From contig DDPP01000080.1 of NCBI GenBank assembly GCA_002342255.1, positions 845 through 9,210 on the forward strand: a stretch of 8,366 bases of DNA. The letters are read 5' to 3'. Shown in pieces: positions 1 to 6,400 of this stretch (its first letter is position 1; each line of letters starts with the position of its first letter). A program made the position numbers and the translations under genes. The notes under the pieces were generated by a model. It was not told the origin of the DNA and did not search any database. It worked only from the letters and a program-made list of their open reading frames with translations. The DNA comes from Micrococcales bacterium UBA2465 (GTDB lineage Bacteria > Actinomycetota > Actinomycetes > Actinomycetales > Microbacteriaceae).

Positions 1-155
1 GCTTTCATCAGGATCTTCTCACCAGAGAATTCGATTGATGCACCAACACCTTTGAAGTCATAGCGCTGTTCAATTTCTTTTTGCGCTTGATTCAAGGCGT
101 TAGAAGCTTCTTGTTTGTCTACTTTGCTTACGATGTCGAAAGATGAGTCTGCCAT
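1..155 (-). CDS. yajQ: YajQ family nucleotide-binding protein (DUF520), N-terminal part, cut by the window edge
   Basis: This is the start of a YajQ/DUF520 protein. The 51 complete codons visible begin [20 protein letters not shown] and continue with the signature stretch [14 protein letters not shown], which I recognise as the conserved first strand-helix-strand of the family. The family is usually about 160 residues, so roughly the first third is present and the rest lies to the left. YajQ proteins are small cytoplasmic proteins with two ferredoxin-like folds. Some members bind cyclic di-GMP, and others have been linked to nucleic acid or nucleotide binding; which applies here cannot be told. 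The ATG at 155 is the standard family start. No strong Shine-Dalgarno is visible, which fits translation coupled to the lacI-family gene ending 14 bases upstream. Family assignment is sure; ligand and role are not. Confidence 0.92.
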   Translation of the reverse strand, partial: MADSSFDIVSKVDKQEASNALNQAQKEIEQRYDFKGVGASIEFSGEKILMK

Positions 156-169
156 GGCTAAAAGTCTAT

Positions 170-1186
170 TCAGTTTCTTACTCGAGTGGTGCTAGCTCTA
201 ACTACTAGTTCGATAGGCCACTCTTGGACGGATTCGGTTTCTTGGTTTGGGTTATTCATTAGATCAAGCATCATCTTCACAACCTGCTCTGCTTGACCAA
301 CTACATTCTGGTCCACAGTAGTAATCCCAAAGAAATCTGCTAAATCGTGGTTATCAACACCAACGATAGAAACATCTTCAGGAACTTTCAAACCCATATC
401 TTTAGCGGCCAGCAGTGCACCTACTGCTAACTCATCAGCTGAAGCGAAGATTGCAGTTGGTGCGTTATGTGGATCACCAAGAAGTTGTTTAGCCGCAGAG
501 TAACCCTCGCTGATTGCATATTTGCTCACCTGTTTATACCACTGGGGGATTGGTTCGATGCCAGCAAGTTTTAGTGCAGTTTCATATCCTTCACGACGTT
601 CATCAAAGATCTTGAAGTATTTTTCATCAGGTGCGTTGAAACCAATCATTGCAATTTTGGTGTGACCCATGGCTAGCAGGTGTTCGGTAGCTAGTTTTCC
701 AGCTGCGGTGTCATTGATTTTGATGCACCTAGCGCCTTCAATGATTCCACCCAGGGAAACGATTGGTTTATTCACATTGCTTAGTGAACTAAGTTCATCG
801 TCAGATAGATTCACTGCAATACACATAACTGCATCCACTCGTTTACGAGGAAGCGATGTCTTGAAAATTGATTTGCGGTGGCTGTCCCCTGAAGCCAGGT
901 TATAAAGGGTTACGTCATAACCTGCTTTTACCAATTCGCGGTCCACTGCTTCTAGAGCGGTTGAAAAGAACCAACGATCAACATAAGGAACAACAACCCC
1001 AATGTTGCGGGTTCTGCCGGTAACTAAGGTGTATGCCGAAGCCGAAGGAACATAACCGAGCTTGGCGGCAACTGCTTCAACTAAGTCTTTGGTTTCCTTG
1101 GAAACATAGTCTTTGCCAGATAGTGCCCTAGAGACGGTAGCGGTGGAGACACCTGCCTCGCGGGCTACATCTACTATTCCAGCCAT
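170..1186 (-). CDS. LacI-family transcriptional repressor, probably sugar-responsive
   Basis: This is a complete 338-residue LacI/GalR regulator of normal length. The first 25 residues ([20 protein letters not shown]...) are the classic N-terminal helix-turn-helix. A hinge follows at about 45-60 ([17 protein letters not shown]), then the NIGVVVP strand that opens the periplasmic-binding-protein-like effector domain. Later landmarks are [30 protein letters not shown] and [16 protein letters not shown], the usual C-terminal subdomain motifs around the ligand pocket. It should bind an operator as a dimer and release it on binding a small ligand, typically a sugar. The ligand cannot be read from the sequence. 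The frame stays open upstream to 1342, but I chose the ATG at 1186 because LacI helix-turn-helix domains begin at residues 2-5. Weak purine-rich AGAAAG precedes it. No sugar transporter or hydrolase lies in the window, so the target genes are elsewhere. The yajQ gene follows after 14 bases. Confidence 0.94.
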   Translation of the reverse strand: MAGIVDVAREAGVSTATVSRALSGKDYVSKETKDLVEAVAAKLGYVPSASAYTLVTGRTRNIGVVVPYVDRWFFSTALEAVDRELVKAGYDVTLYNLASGDSHRKSIFKTSLPRKRVDAVMCIAVNLSDDELSSLSNVNKPIVSLGGIIEGARCIKINDTAAGKLATEHLLAMGHTKIAMIGFNAPDEKYFKIFDERREGYETALKLAGIEPIPQWYKQVSKYAISEGYSAAKQLLGDPHNAPTAIFASADELAVGALLAAKDMGLKVPEDVSIVGVDNHDLADFFGITTVDQNVVGQAEQVVKMMLDLMNNPNQETESVQEWPIELVVRASTTRVRN

Positions 1187-1202
1187 GAAATGCTTTCTGT
1201 AA

Positions 1203-1260
1203 GGGTTATGTAATAAATAACAGTAGTGGGTTATTTCCATACCTTTTACAGGTAATAACC
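1203..1260. promoter_or_regulatory. Cluster of alternating inverted GTTAT half-sites upstream of the LacI-family gene (candidate operator region)
   Basis: Four related half-sites alternate in orientation: GGGTTATG at 1203-1210, AAATAAC at 1215-1221, GTTATTT at 1230-1236 and AATAACC at 1254-1260. The middle pair forms a perfect 7-bp inverted repeat with an 8-base spacer (1215-1236). GGTTATT/AATAACC (1229-1235 and 1254-1260) forms another perfect inverted pair. A smaller TACCT/AGGTA repeat with a 5-base spacer lies at 1240-1254. These sit 17-74 bases upstream of the repressor start codon, where an autoregulatory operator would be expected. None has the central CG typical of many LacI operators, and AT-rich DNA produces such repeats by chance, so the regulatory role is inference. 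I could not identify a convincing -10/-35 pair for the repressor gene. Confidence 0.3.
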
Positions 1261-1343
1261 AAATCGTAATTAGCAAAGTGCCCTTAGATTCGGGTATTCT
1301 TATTCGGCACCCGTTCGGCTGAATACAGGCGGCCGGGAGCACT

Positions 1344-1425
1344 GGCTAGTTACCCAAGCGGCCAAAGGGATCTGACTGTAAATCAGCCGGCTCAGCCTTC
1401 GGGGGTTCGAATCCCTCACTAGCCA
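1344..1425 (+). tRNA. tRNA-Tyr (anticodon GUA)
   Basis: This folds as a class II tyrosine tRNA. The acceptor stem GGCTAGT (1344-1350) pairs perfectly with ACTAGCC (1418-1424), with discriminator A at 1425. The D-arm has a CCC/GGG stem around AAGCGGCCAAA. The anticodon loop CTGTAAA carries GTA at 1378-1380. A long variable arm (1388-1400) has a GGC/GCC stem and TCA loop. The T-arm is GGGGG-TTCGAAT-CCCTC (1401-1417) with one G-T wobble. The outermost anticodon-stem pair, T1371 with C1387 (tRNA positions 27-43), is a mismatch. The 3' CCA is not encoded; the next bases are CGA. A possible promoter -10 (TATTCT, 1295-1300) lies upstream, without a clear -35. A strong terminator follows at once, so the tRNA is probably a single-gene transcript. 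Confidence 0.97.
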
Positions 1426-1427
1426 CG

Positions 1428-1457
1428 AAACCCCAGCCCTCCACGGCTGGGGTTTTT
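1428..1457 (+). terminator. Rho-independent terminator of tRNA-Tyr
   Basis: A perfect 8-bp stem, CCCCAGCC (1431-1438) with GGCTGGGG (1445-1452), closes a 6-base loop CTCCAC and is followed by five T's (1453-1457). The AAA before the stem can pair with the first three T's. It starts three bases after the tRNA discriminator and should end the tRNA transcript, insulating the membrane-protein gene at 1520, which would then need its own promoter in the short 1458-1519 interval. Confidence 0.92.
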
Positions 1458-1519
1458 CACTAACGTAACCACAAACTGTCGTGGCGATAGCATAAGAGCC
1501 TCTAAAGAAACGAGCCCGC

Positions 1520-3274
1520 ATGAATATTTTGAGAAGGGATTTTGTCCCCCTACTCCTAAGTTTTGTGGCGGTTGTGATCGCGATTGCGGCAAAACTCTGG
1601 CTTACAAAGGCAGAATTGCTTCCGGGTTTGGACGGTCCTTATTACTGGATTCAAACCCGAAAGATTTTAGAGCAAGGACACTTAGCATTTGACGATGTGC
1701 CATTGGTCTTTTACCTGCAGGCTTTCTTCGCTTGGATACTTGGCGATGTCAAGACAGGGGTCAGATTTTCGGATGCCGTGCTGCCGGCTTTAAGTGCAAT
1801 CCCTCTTTACTTGATGCTTCGGAAATCTAAACATGTCTGGCTCCCGGCTTTGATTATCTTGGTTGTTCTGGTTCACCCCATCCAACTTTTCTTCTTCACC
1901 GGAGACTTCATAAAGAATGAAGCTGCAATTCCTTTGGTTTTTATGTCTGGTTGGATCATCCAGCAGTGGAAATCGTGGCCAAGGTACATATCCTTGTTAG
2001 CGCTGTCTGCCACAATGATTTTAACCGCACTTTCTCACTTTGGAGTTTTCCTTCTCTCGCTATTTATCGTCTTGGTTTGGACTGGGTTAGAGCTTAGGCG
2101 CAAAGGCTGCAAGTTTTGGTTGATCACAGGTTCAATCTCCATTTTGGTTTTGCTAGTGGTTGGCCAAGCGCTTAATTATTTGGTGCCAGATAGATTCTCT
2201 AGGCTCATGAAAATCCTGGTGAATCCATTTAGGCTCTTTGAGAATCCAGCAATCGCCAATCTCAAGACAACCTATTTTTTGGATTCCCTGAATTTTGCTT
2301 TCATCACTGGGCAGCTTGGGGCAATCGGCTTAGCCCTCATAGCATTCAGGTTTAGGAAACAACTGGCCTTCTCAGATCGGTCCTTTCTTGGTGCGACCCT
2401 CTCTGCGGCATTTGTATTCTCCTCTCCGCTGATTGGTCAGGAATGGACGGCTCGATTAGTTGCCCTTTCATTCGTTCCGCTAATAATGGCCGCAGTGGTA
2501 TTACTCCTCAGGGTCAAATCTCTCGTTTCCAATGTCGCTATTTTGACCCTTGTATTGGCCATACTTTTTTCCAGCGCCACAAATATTCACAACGGACCGA
2601 AATTCTTCGTGACTACTCAAGACAGATATTCAGAATTCAAACAATTGATGAAATCAATAAAGATCCCTAAAGATTCCGTTGTAGTGGCTGATCATGGGTT
2701 TGAATATTTAGCAGCTTGGCATTTGAGATCAAAAATACTTGAAACAAGCTTTTACTCTGATCAACTCGTTTCTAATTACAAATATGCATATGTATTAAGA
2801 AAAAAAGATGGACCCGCAGGCGGATACTACGGCTATCAGGCATATTCCGGCGGTGGATCCAAAGATTCAGGTAACCCAGATAACAATCAAATTCCTGTCC
2901 CTACAGGGGTAGTAATCTTTGAGTCACCACACTTTTCCTTGAGTCAGATTCAGCCGGTCATTGAAGCACCTCCAGCGACAATACCCTCCGATTTCCCGCA
3001 GTCAGTTCCACTAATTCCTGGCCGGGTTAGCCTAGGGATAAAGCCGGGGGATAAAACTTGGGTGGTGAAAATCACTTCAAAGAATACAAGTGGGGTTAAG
3101 AATAAAGTGGTTGGAGACCTGATCTCAGCTGGATTTAGGTTGACATCAGGATTGGCCAGTTCAGATGGCTTCAAAGCCTCATTTATCAAGGGAGAGAAGT
3201 CGGTCAGCATTGAGCTGACACAACTTTCCTCACAGCATCCAGAAGTTTTATATGTTGTAACTTCAAGCAATTAG
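1520..3274 (+). CDS. Polytopic membrane protein, probable GT-C-fold glycosyltransferase with extracytoplasmic C-terminal part
   Basis: This encodes 584 residues. Residues 1-355 contain about ten hydrophobic segments, starting with a basic N-terminus (MNILRRDF) and a membrane helix at 8-28. The first extracytoplasmic loop carries an acidic/aromatic motif, LDGPYYWIQTRKILEQG (37-53), with a second acidic pair, DD at 58-59. In GT-C enzymes (PMT/ArnT/STT3 types) this loop holds the catalytic aspartate, so D38 is the likely key residue. FTGDFIKNE (126-134) is another loop motif of the kind seen in such proteins. From about 356 the chain is soluble and probably outside the cell, with VVVADHGFEYLAAWHLRSKI (387-406) resembling the post-membrane segment of this superfamily. 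A Gly/Tyr-rich stretch follows (431-447), then a small alpha/beta-looking end domain (about 500-584). GT-C enzymes move sugars from polyprenyl-phosphate donors to envelope acceptors; donor and acceptor are unknown here. The ATG at 1520 has only a weak AAAGAAACGAG ribosome site. No clear promoter is visible in 1458-1519. A poor GC-rich hairpin (3305-3328) without a T-run follows the gene. Confidence 0.8.
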   Translation: MNILRRDFVPLLLSFVAVVIAIAAKLWLTKAELLPGLDGPYYWIQTRKILEQGHLAFDDVPLVFYLQAFFAWILGDVKTGVRFSDAVLPALSAIPLYLMLRKSKHVWLPALIILVVLVHPIQLFFFTGDFIKNEAAIPLVFMSGWIIQQWKSWPRYISLLALSATMILTALSHFGVFLLSLFIVLVWTGLELRRKGCKFWLITGSISILVLLVVGQALNYLVPDRFSRLMKILVNPFRLFENPAIANLKTTYFLDSLNFAFITGQLGAIGLALIAFRFRKQLAFSDRSFLGATLSAAFVFSSPLIGQEWTARLVALSFVPLIMAAVVLLLRVKSLVSNVAILTLVLAILFSSATNIHNGPKFFVTTQDRYSEFKQLMKSIKIPKDSVVVADHGFEYLAAWHLRSKILETSFYSDQLVSNYKYAYVLRKKDGPAGGYYGYQAYSGGGSKDSGNPDNNQIPVPTGVVIFESPHFSLSQIQPVIEAPPATIPSDFPQSVPLIPGRVSLGIKPGDKTWVVKITSKNTSGVKNKVVGDLISAGFRLTSGLASSDGFKASFIKGEKSVSIELTQLSSQHPEVLYVVTSSN

Positions 3275-3387
3275 TCGCTTTCTACCGGAATCCTGGTGAT
3301 CCTCGGTGGGCGGAGCCGACGCACCAATTAGAAGCCAAGTTCGACCTAGAGCAGAAAATTACAAAAAAGTAACAGTGCTAACAATGC

Positions 3388-3416
3388 CTGACTTCGATAA
3401 GAAACAGCAATATGCT
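3388..3416 (+). promoter_or_regulatory. Candidate promoter for the giant membrane protein gene
   Basis: CTGACT (3388-3393) and TATGCT (3411-3416) are separated by 17 bases, each matching the sigma-70-type consensus at four of six positions. A start site near 3423 would leave a leader of roughly 27 bases that includes the strong ribosome binding site. The surroundings are AT-rich, as expected of a promoter. The match is moderate and found by eye. Confidence 0.35.
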
Positions 3417-3432
3417 TAAATTTAGTTCTATC

Positions 3433-3439
3433 GGGGGAG
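3433..3439 (+). promoter_or_regulatory. Strong Shine-Dalgarno site for the giant membrane protein
   Basis: GGGGGAG ends 10 bases before the ATG at 3450 and is the clearest ribosome binding site in the window. It fixes the start of the 1597-residue protein, since no other in-frame start codon lies near it. Confidence 0.75.
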
Positions 3440-3449
3440 TTAGAAAATT

Positions 3450-6400
3450 ATGAATAATAAACCATCTGGAATCGGCGGATGTTTTGCTGTCGGTTGCTCA
3501 ATAATCGGCGTATTTGTTTTGATTGGGATTCTCAGTGCCATGCAGATGTCTGGCGTGATCCCATTCCTACTTATCGCAGGCGGTGTCGTAACGGTAATCG
3601 TTCTGCGTAATAGAGGGAAGAACCCTTCAAATAACGCAGGTAACGTTTATGACCCTAGGGCTTATCAGCAACCTCCGATTGCACCAGCCCCACAGCTAAG
3701 CCCATATGGCACCCCGATGGTTGCAGCTCCTAGTGCAGCAAAACAACAAGGGGAATTTGCCACTTCAGTTTGTGTTCACAGTTTTAGTGCAGCAGATCTT
3801 CGTGGTAAAGAAACAGTGGTTTGTCCATGTGGTTATGAATTTGAAGTTGCCAAGCTAAAAGAATATTCACGATTGAGGAAACTCGTAGTTGAAACTCAAA
3901 CAGAGTTGGATAAGGTTTGGGGTGAACTTCAGTCTGTAAAGAACAAGCCAAGAGTTTCCTATGTTGCGCCACAAGCTGACAGACCTGCTCCACCTAAAGC
4001 GGCAGCTAGCAAAGCAACAGTTAGCCGTCCGGTTCCAGAACCTGCTGTTCCAGTTGAGAAACCGGCTTATGTGCCAACTACAACTATTTCTCCGAATGTT
4101 CCTCCAGTTGCACCTAAACCTGTATTGAAGCGAAAGCGGGCAACTGTTTCAGCTCAGCAATGGTTGATCTTTGCAGCTAGCTTCCTGGTGATTGTTGCTG
4201 GAAGTATCTTCGTTTCAACTAACGTTGCAGCCGGTGCAGATCCAAGTTTCTATTTACTAGCAACCATTCCTTTTGGTTTAGCTACAGGTTTCATGGCTTT
4301 CTGGGGAAGAAAGATTTCAGTAATTCTCTCCAACTTCATGGCAACATTTGCTTCAACCATGTTGTTGGCAACGCTTGTTCCAATCTCACTCCTTCTTGGC
4401 CTAGGAATTAAAGATGGCCAGTGGTTTGAATTCCCTTCTCAAGTCTGGGCAACTAACCTATTGATCACCTCCGCTGTTTCCTTTGTCTTGAGCAGATTCA
4501 AAGGTAACTTTGGTTGGAAGATATATTCACTTCTGGCTTTCGTGGTTTCAATGTTGCTCTATATGTTCGGAGCAATCCGAAACTTCGTTGAAGATAATCC
4601 AGGACAGTTCGGTTGGTTTGCTGCCGTGGCTACGGCTGCCGGTGTGGTCCTTGCACTGTTGAATAAAGCGCTTAGCACTTTCAGTTATGACTTATCAAAA
4701 GTTGATAAAGATGACTTGGAATACGAGAAGGATCTAGTCAAGCGCGAAGACTTAGCTCTGTCCCGATTCACTCGAATAGCGACATTGGTCTTTGGCATTC
4801 TAGGCATCGGTTACACCTTATATAGCTTCCTAATTAGCTTTAGTGCCGTTGAACCAATCTCCTTCTCAGTATTTGCTTTGGTTTGGATTGCTGCTGGAGC
4901 TATTCAAAAGGTTTGGGTTGATGGTTTAGCCTCGGATGAGAAGATTCAGGTTGAAATCAACCGTTGGGTTCACATCGTAGGTTTCACTACTTTGGCCCTA
5001 GCTCTAAACTCTTGGTTCCGAAACCAAAGCCTCTGGGTTGGTCTATCTTCAACAATTGTTCTATCGTTTGTTGCAGTTGGGCTTGGGGCTAAGGTCAAGC
5101 GAGTATCAGATCACCCAATTGCTATTCGAGCAGCGCACCTAGCTCTTCCTATCTCTTGGTTAGCCTGGTACATCGCCAACAACAGAGACAACATCGATGC
5201 CAGAGAACTACTTCTTGCCGGTGGAATATTGCTAATTACCTTTGCAATGTCTTTGATGCTGCAGCACTGGTTCAAGTTCGATAACTTTGCTTCCTATGCC
5301 GGAACTATTTCACACGTTCTAGGTTTAGGTATGTTGGCATACAGCATCAAGACAACACCAAACTTAGACATCAATGAAATGTCCTACGCTTTTGAAGCAC
5401 TTGCTTTGATTTTGCTTGCTGTTGTGTATTCACCAGTTACCGGTTTGATTGCTAAACGGCACAAACTGGAAACGCCAGCAAACTGGCACACTATTGTTCT
5501 AGTTCTCACTGGAATACTGGGATTTGCTTTGATCGCGCCAAGTGGTGCTCCATTGAACTTCTTGGTCAACCTGATTTCAATGCTTTGTGTTTCAGCACTG
5601 GTTGTTGGCATCTTGGCTCAGGTAGTTAAAGGCGCTCTTGCAGAGTTCAGCGGATTGCTAAAAGGCTACGGATATGTATTCCAGGGCCTAACCTTATTTT
5701 CTTTGCTGATTTCTAAGAACTTCGCTGATGGGGACTTCAAACCAATTTGGATAACCCTGTTAGCACTGGCTGCTATCAACTACCTATTGAGTTTCTTAGG
5801 TAAAGACAAAGTTGCGGTTCAAGTTGGCTATGCCATGGCAACAGTCGGGTCATTACTTGCAGTATTCGCCATGAAAGACCTTGCTCCAACAGTTCACCTA
5901 GCTTCGACTATCTTGATAGTTGCTTGTACCAATACCCTTCAATTCTTCCTTGCTAGGAGAGCAGCAGCTAGGTTCTATACCCCAATCTTCGTCGTCAGTA
6001 GCTTGGCATTCACCATCGCATCAATTGCAATTCAGTATCGGAATTACGCTGCTGAATCAGACTGGTGGATTGGCCTCGGTGAATTAGTTCTTGTTGCCTT
6101 GATCAGTTCACTTCTTGCCGAGCGCAAGAACTTCAACGGATTACTTTTGCGTTTGAACGCCATGGCTTACTTAGTAATTTCTTATCTAACCTTTGCCTGG
6201 TGGCAAGGTGATTCTGATCCGGTTTTCAAGAAACTTTTGGTTAGTGGGTTATTCGCGGTTGTGGTGTTCAGGCAACTCGTTGTGGTCAGCAAAGAGAAGA
6301 ACTCAACTGCTACTCGCGGCTGGTTCCTGCTCAGTTACATCGGCCCAGTGCTGTTTGCACTTAGCTTGACCAGGTATCTAGTCATCAATGCACCTCTGGA

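Noticed and set aside
1187..1342. In-frame N-terminal extension of the LacI-family protein by 52 residues to an ATG at 1342.
   Set aside because: LacI helix-turn-helix domains start at the very N-terminus, and the extension has no domain character and would begin two bases from the tRNA.
1300..1521. Minus-strand open frame of 73 codons over the tRNA region.
   Set aside because: It is antisense to a clear tRNA and its terminator, so it is a shadow frame.
2950..3270. Minus-strand open frame of 106 codons inside the GT-C-like gene.
   Set aside because: It lies wholly antisense to a well-supported gene, with no ribosome site or recognisable protein character.
3302..3331. GC-rich imperfect inverted repeat after the GT-C-like gene.
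   Set aside because: The stem is short with an asymmetric bulge and no T-run follows, so it is not called a terminator.
3335..3358. GTTCGACC stretch resembling a tRNA T-loop.
   Set aside because: No acceptor, D or anticodon arm surrounds it, and its flanks do not form a T-stem.
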